In this document: in pieces, positions 48,609 through 58,979 of the stretch
How the letters are laid out: every line of letters starts with the position of its first letter
Position numbering within the stretch: position 1 is the first letter of the stretch
Origin: Amylostereum areolatum
Taxonomy: Eukaryota > Basidiomycota > Agaricomycetes > Russulales > Stereaceae
NCBI GenBank assembly: GCA_012932865.1
Contig: SAXG01000055.1
Span: 186,001 to 250,000 of the forward strand
Length of the DNA: 64,000 nt
Direction of reading: 5' to 3'
Position numbers and translations under genes: made by a program
The notes under the pieces: model-generated
What the model saw: the letters and a program-made list of their open reading frames with translations, nothing else
Databases searched by the model: none
What the model was told of the DNA's origin: nothing

Positions 48609-50502
48609 ATGTCCGAATACCAAGCAGCAACGGACGATTCGGTGGCGTTAGGCGTTCGCGTCGTTTATTTTCAACACAAGGCCGACATCGTACAGCGCTC
48701 CGAGTTGACTGGAGACGTGCACCAGATGGTCAACATGGTCTTCTTTGACCTGCGTTATCTAAAGCTCGCGAAGCCGAAAGGAGCAAACGTGCGGCGATCA
48801 ACACTGGTCACCGGCGCGGTCGAAATGCACTGGCAGACCGCTCAACGTCGCGTAAGTAGCGGTGGATACTATCTCTGCGCCTCCTCCAATGTTCATCTCT
48901 CATTCCAGCCATTCCTCGATGATATGTGCCGCAGGATCAACGCCATGGACCTCGAGGATGGCATATTGGACAATTATGGCATGTACGTCCACGATTTTCC
49001 TCAGGTTGGCAAGAATCGTATTTACTCGTCGTTTTCGTAGCGACACGATTGAAGCGTGAGTCCATCGTTCGCTAGTCGCTTCCCTCGACCTCCGTGTGAG
49101 GCGCAGTGTACTGATGCCTAAGCTCTGTACAGGTACCTACTTCACGCAGATAACCCGGTCTTCGAGACCAATAGTACGCTCGTCGCGCTTCCCAAGCCAA
49201 TACGGTTTCCTCCCCCGGCTCCCTTGTATCCTGGGCTGGTCAAACCACCGGTTCTTCCGCCGTCCTTTACTCGTCCTCTTGCAGTCCCCCCTCCCTCTCC
49301 GCCACCGCTCTACCCCCCGTTGTCTCCGACATGCCGTTTAGACATACGCACTATCGGAGCTTCTTGTGTCGCACAGCAGACGGAGGGGCACACGCCGTCC
49401 GGCGGCGACCCGAGGACCCGCGCTCGGCATTCGTGGATCCGAGACTTGAGCGCGCCCTACACACGCCCGACGGACGTTCGTCGGTGGACGGAGATGGTTC
49501 AAGCACCATCCGAAGTACCTTCCTCCTGTATACGCCAAACGCCCGTGTACGCTCCGATCCCCTTCCCTCCTCCCCCGCTTACTTTGGACGACGACGTCGA
49601 TGTCGATATCAAGGAGGAGGAGGTCGAAGATGAAGACGAAGGGTTCGATGAAGAGGTCGACGAAGAGGTCGACGAGGAAGAGGTTGATCAAGGAGAGGGC
49701 GAGGGCGACAGCGTCGGAGGCGAGACTTGGGTGGGAGCTGAGGTTGAGGTTGAGGTTGGGGCTGGGGTTGACGACGAGGCCGGGGACGAGGCTGGGGACG
49801 AGGATGAAGAAGAGGAAGAAGAGGAAGAAGAGGAAGAAGAAGAGGAAGAAGAGGAAGACGAGGACGATGAAGACGCATCCATGTCGGAGTCGTCCATGTC
49901 GTTTGAGCAGCGATACCACGCGGAGCTGCGGAGACGCCAAAAGCTCGAGGAGAAGGTGCGCGTAATGAAGCAACAGGTAGAGGAGGCGATGAAGAAAAGG
50001 CGTAGGTTCCAAGTGGCGACAGAAAATACGAAGAAGGAGAAGATAAAGGTGAAGGGGCGATTGATGCACGAGATCGCCTTGCGCAAGCAGAGGGAGGATT
50101 GGGAGAGAGCTCCGCTGGAAGCCCCGGACTGGGTAAGCTACCCCACGAACAGGGAGGTTTTTTTGGCGGAGAAGAGTTTGAGGGCCTTGCTGATGCATCT
50201 GGGGGAAGGGTCGGAGATCCCTCGCTCGTTGAAGCTCAAAGGTGCGTGACGCCGCATTCAACATTCAAGCAGAGCGCAGAACTCATGCCTGACCTTGTAT
50301 AGGACTCATCGACCGTGTGGCATGGCGCATAGAGCAGGTGCATTGCGGCATGGAGTCTGAGATCAGCGCAGTCACATAAACCACTTGTTATGAGCTAAGG
50401 GATATCTTGGACAACGTCGAGGAAGAACCAGCGGCCTCGGCACTGGAGCAACTCCTTTCGCGATTGGAGAAGCGGGAGTCGGATTATGGTCTGGACTATT
50501 GA
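48609..50502 (+). CDS. Array paralogue P3: N-module and extreme acidic tract, altered C-terminus
   Basis: Exons 48609-48851, 48909-48982, microexon 49041-49055, a long exon from about 49132 to 50241, then 50303-50337 and from about 50397 to 50502. The N-module is VALGVRVVYFQHK ... LKLAKPKG. After the microexon comes AYLLHADNPVFET, a Pro-rich linker, then a run of about 100 mostly Glu/Asp residues (with roughly 20 consecutive Glu near 49803-49862), then a basic coiled coil (AELRRRQKLEEKVRVMKQQV). The usual 'EPFVVPALLDAF' end is absent. Instead the last exon, joined by a GTGCAT...GAG intron, reads LRDILDNVEEEPAASALEQL and ends SDYGLDY. The acidic tract is encoded by a (GAAGAG)n microsatellite. 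Function unknown; histone-chaperone-like acidic chemistry is a possibility only. Confidence 0.68.
49800..49872 (+). repeat. Coding (GAAGAG)n microsatellite in P3
   Basis: Repeated GAA/GAG/GAC codons giving a near-pure Glu/Asp tract. In frame with P3. Confidence 0.85.
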
Positions 50503-51227
50503 CGCTGTGCTTATGCACGTGCATGCTGTTTGGACAAACAACGAACCCTAGTGGTAGGCGTCGTTGAAACAGGTAAGTTTTGCGTCGACCTTCCTCCGAG
50601 TTCACAGTGCTCAAAGTGGATCAGACAACAGGGCGTTCCATCCGACATCTTTTAAAATTTATACACTAACATAAAGCTGTATCGTTTACTCATTAGTATC
50701 TATTCGTGGCTAGTCTGGCTTGTAGTGAACGACCAATGACAGTTGTCAAATCAAAAGATCTGCCAGCGTCGTCCAGCTTCCAGCTGTGAATCATGTATTA
50801 TGGGTATGCCTCCGCGGCATTCGACCCGCGAAAAGGATATCGTTCTTCCGTATGATAAATGACGGGGTTTCCCGAGACCTTGTGGCCGTATACACGCCTT
50901 CGAGGAAGAACTTGGGGGGAAAGTGGATTCATCACTGGTGGCACTGGGCGGGAGAGCCTTGGGAGAGCCTGAGTCGGTGGCAGGGCATCACTGACCGCGT
51001 CGGGGACCTCCGTCCTGCTTCGCGTTGCAATTCTCAGGAGGTTATAGGCGCATGCATCTCAGAAATATTCGGATTATGCCAGTATGCCAGTGGCAGGCTG
51101 CAGTAAGGAGGATACAGATGTGGTCCCTTGTGGGCCCCGTCCGGAACTGCGTTTGGACCTTTCGAGTCCCGGACCGGTAGCTCCCGGGCGCCTACACACA
51201 ATTGATGGTACGCGTGTCGTTGACTCC
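50503..51227. other. Spacer between P3 and the hAT-like element
   Basis: About 725 bp. A plus-strand frame at 50786-51106 faintly recalls an N-module (a RDLVAVYTPSRKN block followed by Trp-rich sequence), which could be a decayed first exon of P4, but the similarity is too weak to call. Confidence 0.3.
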
Positions 51228-51235
51228 GAGTCAAC
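51228..51235 (+). repeat. Left target-site duplication GAGTCAAC
   Basis: Identical to 52575-52582. On the left it is also the right half of a palindrome, GTTGACTC-C-GAGTCAAC (51219-51235), so the insertion chose a palindromic target. Confidence 0.8.
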
Positions 51236-51236
51236 C

Positions 51237-52574
51237 CCAGTGAAAAGTCGGTCGATAGGATAAGATACAATACGATACATACCAATACAAAGTGATAGGG
51301 TCCGATACGTTTGAAGAAATAAGCAACGAGACGGATAGAGGCGGATAGGGGCGGATAGAAACAGATACAAGCCTATCTTGAGGCTATGTTCGCTCGACGC
51401 CAAGTCTTCCTCGAGCTTCCTCGAGCTTCGTCCTTCGAACGATCCGTCACTCATTTTATTCTCACTGAAATAGTCGAAGATTCCGACGACTTCGAGCGGC
51501 GAGTTCCTCGTGTTATTTCTTAGACACTATCTGTCTGTCTACGGCCGACTTCTTCCACACCGAGTCCTTTGTGTACACTTGTGTACACCGTCCTCACCTT
51601 GCCCTCCGTGTATTCTGAGTGTTCCCTTCTCTCTCATACCACCACTGTCCTTGCCACTTGTGTCTTTTGCCGCACTCGTCTCTACACCCGCAACGTCCTC
51701 GTCCTTGTCCTTGTCCGACCATTGCCGCCACCACGTCTGCACATTGCACCCCCGCAACTGACATCAACACAACTCCACAGGCCCGCTTCGTCACCGTCCC
51801 GTCACCCAGACCCTCACCGCGGTGTCAATGCCAGGGGCTTCCTTCACAAGTGTGTGCTTTGGAAGGCTTGCAAGGTATGTGCCCTATACCTGTCACCTAG
51901 CCCTTGCGCTCTGTAGAGCATTGAGTCGGTACGCCTATTCCTTGCTTCCTGCCACACCCATGCTAACATCCCAGCCGCCAGCACGCCTGGGCTCCGCGCG
52001 CGCGACCTTCTTCAGGGAGTGGCACCTGTCAGTGCTCACACTTTCACTCGTGCGTACATAGTGGGACCCAGAATGCCCGGGTTGCGGATGGGGTCGAGGA
52101 TGCTGATGGCATCCGTCTTCTGTGCCGATTCTGCGCACTCACTATAACCTGCTTTGCCAGGCTTTGCGCCTGCCACATTCCCACCGATATATGCACGTTC
52201 CCCTCCCCCTAAAATATGTACATGTGTAGCCTACATAAATAATAATATATATGTTTTCACACAATTGGCAAAGAAAGTCATCTGAAAGGGACCAGAAATG
52301 GGCCAGCTGGCACCCACTGCCGAGCATCCGAAATCATTGTGCTAGGTACATTTCCGATACGAAAGGATACATAATGATAGGATGGGATAGAATAACGATA
52401 CGATGCTAGATGCAGGTCCGATACATCCGGATACAACGGATACAACGGCAACATTTGAGATACGAAGAGATACGAACGGGGTAGGGCGCCTAACGCGAAT
52501 CGTATCTGTTTGTATTGGTTTGTATTGTAATGTATCTTGATTGTATCCTATCCTATCGACCGACTTTTCACTGG
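51237..52574. mobile_element. Non-autonomous hAT-like DNA transposon
   Basis: The 1.34-kb element is bounded by terminal inverted repeats beginning CCAGTGAAAAGTCGG: 51237-51271 on the left matches the reverse complement of 52540-52574 over 35 nt with one mismatch. The 8-bp sequence GAGTCAAC flanks both sides (51228-51235 and 52575-52582), as expected for the hAT superfamily. Both sub-terminal regions (51240-51370 and 52345-52530) are dense in GATAC/GATAG motifs, typical of hAT transposase binding repeats. No transposase-like frame is present, so it must be mobilised in trans or be dead. One extra C lies between the left target copy and the left end. Confidence 0.85.
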
Positions 52575-52582
52575 GAGTCAAC
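52575..52582 (+). repeat. Right target-site duplication GAGTCAAC
   Basis: Identical to 51228-51235, directly after the right end CACTGG of the element. Confidence 0.8.
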
Positions 52583-53013
52583 GTTCAACTACTTCTCGCC
52601 TTGACGTCCATCTTCATTCGTTCTTTCGAGACACAGTAAATGATACTCTGCCCTGCAGCCAATTCTTCGCGCTCAGTGCTCACCCTTTGCGATCCTCTTA
52701 CGCCGATAAAAGCGTGCCACCCGCTCGGAGGTCCAAACCCAGTCGAAAATGGAAGCAACTCCGGGACGTTCATCACAAAATTGTGGCCACAGATAACTCG
52801 GCGAGGCTGTGAGCGCATGCGCCCATGCTTTGCCTCTGATTTGTTTTATTGTTTCGTTTGTGGCCCATCCTTTCACTCTCATTTTAACCATTTCGCTTCC
52901 GCCACCGCCGCTCCCAGACTTCCCCTCCCCCCTCCCCCGCTCCTAGAGTTCCCCCCTCCCCCCTTCTCCCATCTGCAATCCCGCTTCTCCGTTGGAAAAA
53001 TTCAAGCTTCAAT

Positions 53014-53755
53014 ATGAACTCCCAGGATTCAAGAAACTCCTATATAACCCCCTACAGTTACATTGCTGTCGATCCAGCAGGGTCTGCGCTCTCGTCTGCC
53101 GTCAACTGGAGCCAAGAGCTCGTGTACAGATTGGGATTAGTCGAAGATGCTCGACAGCACACCAACCACACCTTTCAAGAACTCCGTAATCAGCTAGAAA
53201 AGAGCAGCGAAGACTCTCGCCTCGCGCGACAAGAGATTGACATCCTCAAGGAGAAGTTCTTTTCCTCGGCGGAACCTCTCACTCCCGAGCCACCACCAAT
53301 CACGGAGGCGGAAAGGTCGAAGTTGAAGGAGGAGATCGAGAATCTCCAGTCTCGCACGTTCGAGCTATGTTTGCAACTGTCCGCAACTCAGGAGGAGGGT
53401 CAAGCCGTGTTGTGTCGGGCGCGGGAATGCGTAGGCGACGAAGTTCCAAACGTGCGCGATATGGGTACGTTCTCTTCTGCGATTTCCGGGGTGGGAAGCC
53501 TTACGGTACATTCTATCTTCAGGGATGGACGATTGCGTCTCGGCCATGAAACAACGAATCGAGGGGCTGGAGTCAGCGTTGAAGATCGAAGCCGCGGCAC
53601 GACGCCGCGCCGAATCTGCGCTCTCTCTGGAACGCGACAGACACAACGCCGAGCTGGAGGCCGTGAAGCGGGAGTGCAAGGAGCCTTTCGTGGTCCCTGC
53701 ATTGTTGGACGCGTTTTTGGATCTATCGCGGACGACGGAGCAGTTGAGAGGTTAG
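53014..53755 (+). CDS. Array paralogue P4: C-terminal half only
   Basis: Two exons, 53014-53464 and 53523-53755, joined by a GTACGT...TTCAG intron in phase 1, the same phase as the last intron of P1, P2 and P5. The product (227 residues) starts MNSQDSRNSYITPYSY, has a long coiled coil (ELRNQLEKSSEDSRLARQEI, then KLKEEIENLQSRTFELCLQL), then the shared end: MKQRIEGLESALKIE and KRECKEPFVVPALLDAFLDL. The N-module, second exon and microexon are missing. The hAT-like element ends 440 bp upstream, so loss or separation of the 5' half by that insertion is possible. It keeps an open frame and an ATG in good context (AATATGA), so it may still be expressed as a short form. Confidence 0.75.
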
Positions 53756-54443
53756 GTACCTTGCAAGCCCATGACGGCTGGCATTCGTATAAAATAAAGC
53801 ACCGTAATACTAATGGCCATATGAACCTGGTGGACCTCGGATATCTCACGAATGCACTGATACGACTTTGCGTGGAAGACATCGAGCTCTGTATCGGCGG
53901 AGGTGAAGCTTGGCTTTAAGCTTCGAGCTTCGAGTGAGGCTGCGTGGGATACAAGTCCACCGGACTCGGAGAAGACCGCGCGCGCGTGCAACGTGCCTTC
54001 TCTTCTGCCATTCTCCGCATATCGATGGCTTGCGCACATACCCTCCTTCCTCTGGACGTCAGCAGGCAAGTGGAAAAGGTCACCGGGGAGCGATTCGAAA
54101 TCAAGAAGTCCATTTCTGAAGGCGAGTGTCGTAATTTCGAGCCTCGTGTTTTCGAACACCGAGCAGAAGCTGCTTTGTTCGCCTTTCGGACATGGCATGG
54201 CTTTTTACATACGGGTTATCAGCAGGGAACAAGGAAGGCACACGTCCCAGCCCACGCGGAAGGAATGTGTTGGGTTGTCGACATCGACCTTGCTCTTGAC
54301 GCTCATCTGGGTCCTTCCTCACCCCTCTAGTCCCCGCCTCGCACACCAACATGATGACCTCGGATGCGGCGCTATTCAACTCAGGATGCATATCGCCTCC
54401 CTCATTCCCACCGCGGTGTCTCGTGCCACATGTTTCCCGCGAC
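53756..54443. other. P4-P5 intergenic spacer
   Basis: About 690 bp. Longer open frames on both strands here are non-coding by composition. Holds the P5 promoter. Confidence 0.45.
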
Positions 54444-56765
54444 ATGCCCACGGGCCCACGACTCGAGCGAGATCGATCCAGTCCGGCGATTACGCTCGTG
54501 ATGAGGGTGCGATACACCGGCGTGAAGGCGACGCAGCTTGCGAAGGTGTCGAGGGTAGATCTATTGAAGATAGCGGATCATATCTATGCCGATCTGAAGG
54601 GACTGGGAATCCCGCAGCCGCAAAAGGCGAACATGTACAAGCTGATGAACGAGGAGGATACGGTGTACATGTATTGGGACACCGTGGAGGGCAGCGTAAG
54701 TTACTTCCTACCTGGTGGTACGCGGATGCGCTAACGATGCTGGATGTATCCGTGCTTAGAACATCTTAACAGAGTTGACGCGCAAAGTGGGTGAGGCAGG
54801 TGGTAATGATCTAAAGGCCACGCAACTGTACGTCGCGTTTACTTCATTTCCCCTGGCCACTTACTAACTGTAGGGATTCTGAATAGCACAAGCGTCATGG
54901 TGTACGTGAGACGCCGGTCTGGTTTATCTGCGCCTACTCATCATCGTGTTCCAATACAGATATAAGCTAGGGCCACGCACCACACGATCATCCCAATATC
55001 CATCGTGCCCATCGCCGTGGCACAGGCAGGGGACGCCGTCGCGGCTCGATCTGAAGCTTCTCCGCCTGCCACCGTCGACCCCCGGAAACGCGAAACCAGA
55101 TCGAGCACCATGACGTCCTCTCCAGGGGATGCGCTTCTTCACGATCAGCAGACTACGTCGCCGCCAGATATTCGCAGTGCTACCCAGTCTCTTTCAAAGT
55201 CAGCCGTGGTGGAGCGGTCGCAGGCGTCTGCCCCTCCCGTCTCGTCGAAAATGGTACTCCATACGGCCTTTCCGTCTTTAAAGAAGGCTGCAGCCATCGA
55301 GCCGCACAACCGTGGAATCGCTCGTCCGGCGATTACCATGCAGATCAAGTACTGCTCGGAGGCGGCGAGCTTGACCGGTTCGCAGCCGGAGCTGGGCGCG
55401 TCATCGCCATCGCCGCCGCCCTCGCTCTTATCCCAACCTCATCCGTTCCCTCCACTTCAAAGCGAGATCTCAGAGTGTGTACAGGAAAGATTCATAACCT
55501 TTGAACCGAAGGAAAGGGGTGATATGGTGCGATGTGATGAGGGGGAGGATATGGAGGTGGCGGAGGGACAAGGACAAGCGGAAGGTGAGTTTTACGACGT
55601 ATGCAACGGTTACGTTCTGTTCTCATCTGAACGTCTCAGGCTTGGTCCACACGAGCGTGTCTGCCGATTCGCTCGACGCAGGTGGGCTGGCTGATAGTAC
55701 GGTTCAACACGAGGATGGCCCGTCGAGGAAAAGTGCTCTTATCGGTAAGCATTTTCGCTCATTTGCAGCTCACGCTCACGTCCCATCGTGATGACGCTCC
55801 TGTAGAGGATGTGGTTCCTCACGAGATAGCGGGACCGGGCAATCTGCAAACTGAGCTCGCGCCGCAAGACCAAGTCTCGAATCGGAAGAGTAACGTCACA
55901 TCGCACATGATCGACTTGGAAGAGCTGGCAAACTCCGTTGTATCCCAACCGTCCAGAAACCGGGCGGCTTCCATCGCGTCGACCATGTCGGTGTCAGATT
56001 CGGGCACCGTCGTCTCAAGTTTGCATGTGGACGGCCTCGGAAAGCTGAACACGTTCTCCGACGACCCCGTCGAGCCCCCCTCCTCCGACATGATCATCGC
56101 CGAGCACCTCCGCGCCATGGGACAGTATCGCCACCAGCTTTTCGTCGAAGCGAAGGCACGGGAAGAAATGCAGAGGCGGATCGACGCGCTTCAGGCACGA
56201 GCGGAAGAGGCAGAACGGCGGGCGGACTCCCTCGAGCAGAAACGAAAGGCCGAGGTCAAGGAGGCAGCTGAAGCCGAAGACAATTCCAGGAGGAAGAGGA
56301 GGAAACTGAAGAAGGAGGTTTTGGACTTGGAGGACAGGCTGATGGGGTATAAGCATCTGGCGGACGAGCGGAAGGAAAAGCTCTACAAGGCGCGCGAATC
56401 GGAGAACGTCGTCATAAAGCGACTCCTGGACTTAGTAGGTGGCGATGGGAAGGAATTATCGGGGAACATTGAAGACCACGTCGACGGTACGTGTATCCAG
56501 CGTTCTCATGCATTCCCGACTCGGACTGAGAGCGTCGTCAGAATCCCTTTGCGCCGTGGAGGCCTTTGTGCAAGAGCTCAAAAGAAACCTTTATCTTGAG
56601 AAGGACGCGTGTCGGGCCTTAACAAAGAGGCTTACGAACGAAAGAGAGGATTTCGCGACGTGCATGCGCACCATGCATAGGGAGGAGAGACAGCCGTTTG
56701 TGGTGCCGGCCTTGCTGGAGGCGCTGCTTAGTCTTTCGAGCATGACGAACGATATCTGTATGTAA
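54444..56765 (+). CDS. Array paralogue P5: full-length member with frame problem after the microexon
   Basis: Exon 1 54444-54695 is 84 codons, the same as P2, with N-module ITLVMRVRYTGVKATQ ... DLKGLGIPQPQKANM and YMYWDTVEGS; exon 2 is 54760-54827 (68 nt, as in P1 and P2) and the microexon 54887-54901. The next conserved acceptor (ACAG at 54959) gives VYKLGPRT, parallel to the other members, but that frame stops near 55110. The long frame (54972 on, PIAVAQAGDAVAARSEA) needs the alternative acceptor GCTAG at 54970. Later exons give a Ser/Thr-rich region, then EHLRAMGQYRHQLFVEAKAR, a coiled coil with NLS-like RRKRRKLKKEVLDLED, then ESLCAVEAFVQELKRN and the signature REERQPFVVPALLEALLSL, stop at 56763. 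An upstream ATG at 54351 is possible. Confidence 0.68.
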
Positions 56766-57061
56766 GGTTGGTAGGGAAAACAATCTTTTGTGTTGTGGAT
56801 TCCAGTATGCCCATGTACTCTTCTTGTACTCTTATGGAATTATGTTACAAGCCGCGTTTCGGCACTGCGAACTTCGAAGGCCTCCGACGCTCGACGCCGC
56901 GACGCGTCCCATCGAAGCACGTGGGCATGTGAGACATGCACGTGATTGTCATCGCGCGACCAATTTCCTCAATCCCTGAGCCGCGCTCTTCTTGGTCTTT
57001 GCTCTCATCCTCTGGTCTTGCTTTTGTCACCTTTGAGATACCGTTACTGTGCAAGCAGCTC
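56766..57061. other. P5-P6 spacer
   Basis: About 300 bp with the P5 3' end and presumed P6 promoter. No feature seen. Confidence 0.4.
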
Positions 57062-57633
57062 ATGGCGGCACCAGGCGTATCAAATTTCATACGTATCGTC
57101 TACCAAGGCGAGAAGGCGGCCGCTGTGCGTGATTGGGACGATCCACACGACCTCGTCCATGCCGTCGATCTGCGAGAGGATATGCAGCGCCTTGGACTTC
57201 CCCAGCCGAAGACTGCATCCGTTCACAAACCGAGCTACGGAGATGATTGCTTGGATATGCGCTGGCAGGCTGAGTGGGGGACGGTAAGCATTGGCTCCGA
57301 GTGCGGCGCGACCGCCAGCTTATCCGACTCTCATTCCAGTCGCAAGATGACACGCCCGGAAGCGTACTCGGGCTTGACTAGGAAGGCCCTTCTGGATATT
57401 GGCGCGTAAGCCTATTCGCAACATAGCTTTGCACAGCTGCTGATCCGGTTCTGAGCCACAGGTCAAGCGCGTTTTTGTAGGTCCTGTCGTAGGGAAGTGT
57501 TAGGAAAAACGCTGACCTGATGCCTTCTCCAAGGTTCTACGGTCCCCAGCACATGGAAAATATTTCTTTTGTCGACATGAGATTCTATTCGACCTTAGAC
57601 TGCCGTACACCACCAGCAGTTGCCTCAGCATGA
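57062..57633 (+). CDS. Array paralogue P6: N-terminal half only
   Basis: Exons 57062-57283 (74 codons), 57347-57405, microexon 57462-57476 and 57534-57633 give about 131 residues. The N-module is clear: NFIRIVYQGEKAAAVRDWDD then EDMQRLGLPQPKTASVHKP and LDMRWQAEWGT, followed by SGLTRKALLDIG, which aligns with ELTRKVGEAGG of P5. Splice sites of the microexon (CCACAG before, GTAGGT after) and its 15-nt length are conserved. The last exon ends without any coiled coil or C-terminal signature, so this is the converse of P4. It may be a truncated gene at the edge of the array or a short N-module protein. The exact last exon is the weakest part. Confidence 0.55.
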
Positions 57634-58810
57634 CTCTATGCGGGGCCATTCGGATGAGTCTGATGGCGTGACCAAGGGTTCACGCTAGCATCGTGTCAGC
57701 TTCAATCCAACCCCCTCAATCTCGGCGCCATTCCGATTATCCGTTGCGAGAAAGTCGGCTTCGCGCCCAAGTCAGCGTGAGTACAGGTTGTCCTCTCAGT
57801 TTCAATCCCCACAGAGTCCTCGATGGACGGCGACGAGCGCGGGTTATGTAAGCAGTATTCATTTTCGTCGTCGCGCCAAGTCATCCTCGACTCCTTGTTT
57901 CCTCTCACCACGTCCTTCTCTTCTCCCCGTCCTTCACCTGGCCATAACCCCTCATCTGTAATGGGCGACTCCGACGTACCGAGATTTGGACGGCGCGTCA
58001 GGGTTTCCGTGGATGTACGAAGGGTTGGGTATGGACTCTCCCTTCGACACTCTCATGTGGGCATCATCCAGAGTCTGGACCATGGTGCGTGTTCTATTCA
58101 CTTACCGCCCACCTGCCCTCGCGACAGCATTCAGGATTTGCACATGCTCCGGCGCCCCTCTTGTTGTCGCTGGCAGTCGTCCTCACCTTCGCTCGCGGCC
58201 TTGAACTTTACTCCTGGTCTTGAACTTTGCTCGTGGTCTTGAACTTTACTCTCGGTCTCTCGATTTTTGCTTGCGGTCTTGGTCCTCGCTCGCGATCTTG
58301 GTCCCGCTCGCGCTCCTCTCTGGTCCTGGCTCTCTGTCCCCTGGCTCACTGGGTTCCCTGGTCTTATCTCGGTCTCCGTCTGGTCCACCTGCTTTGTTGG
58401 CATCCCAGGTAACCCTCTCTCACCTGTCATCCCTCTCCATATATCCCGTAGCAGCCCCCATATACTCTGTAGTTATCAAATGAAAATATCATGATTTTCT
58501 TCCTTCTACATCAGGATAAGATCGCAATAAGCACGATTTAAGCCAGCAACCCGCCGAGCGATTCTTGATGAGCTTAGTAAGATTATTGGATTGAATCCAA
58601 AGAACCTCAGCTTCGGGCCCAAGGGAATTCGTTGAGCGTGATATCCGCTTGACATTTTTGGATTCCATCCATCGGCACACCAACTTCAAACTCAGGGGCG
58701 TGATATCGGAATGAAGCTGAGGGATCGCCTGGTGGTGTACTGTACATACATTACATAATACTAGATTACGTTAGCACTCGTTCTCTTTGCGCGTCGTCGC
58801 GTCTCCTCCT
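57634..58810. other. Array edge with imperfect minisatellite
   Basis: About 1.2 kb between P6 and the copia leader. From about 58200 to 58385 a degenerate repeat of CTTGAACTTT-CTC-GGT type units gives way to CTCGCTC/GGTCTTGGTC units. No supportable gene; a frame at 57961-58090 has a GTGCGT donor but no recognisable product. The copia 5' LTR, if present, should be in the right part, but I could not define its ends. Confidence 0.4.
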
Positions 58811-58979
58811 CTCCACCGGCACTATTGCTGCCTGTGGAGAGTGAGTTATCCTACACTCCTATACCCGCTACCACAGTCACTAACCACATACCTTAGATAC
58901 ACACTCATTTGGTTCTTAGGTATGCACTCCACCGGCACTATTGCTGCCTGTGGAGAATACACACTCATTTGGTTCTTAG
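58811..58979 (+). repeat. Copia leader duplication: unspliced copy followed by intron-less copy
   Basis: A 53-nt sequence occurs twice. Copy 1 is 58811-58840 plus 58897-58919, interrupted by 58841-58896, which has a GTGAGT donor, a CACTAAC branch-point motif and a CTTAG acceptor. Copy 2 is 58927-58979, identical over all 53 nt but lacking those 56 nt. Seven nucleotides (GTATGCA) separate the copies. The polyprotein ATG follows 39 nt later. Confidence 0.85.

Noticed and set aside
49338..50264. 308-codon minus-strand frame opposite P3
   Set aside because: Mirror of the acidic repeat exon: Leu/Phe runs are the reverse complement of Glu codons.
53903..54769. 288-codon plus-strand frame between P4 and P5
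   Set aside because: Runs out of frame over the clear P5 first exon and has no conserved features.
57062..57480. P6 as a pseudogene stopped by TAG at 57477-57480
   Set aside because: The apparent stop overlaps a GTAGGT splice donor placed exactly 15 nt after the acceptor, as in the other paralogues, so it is more likely intronic.
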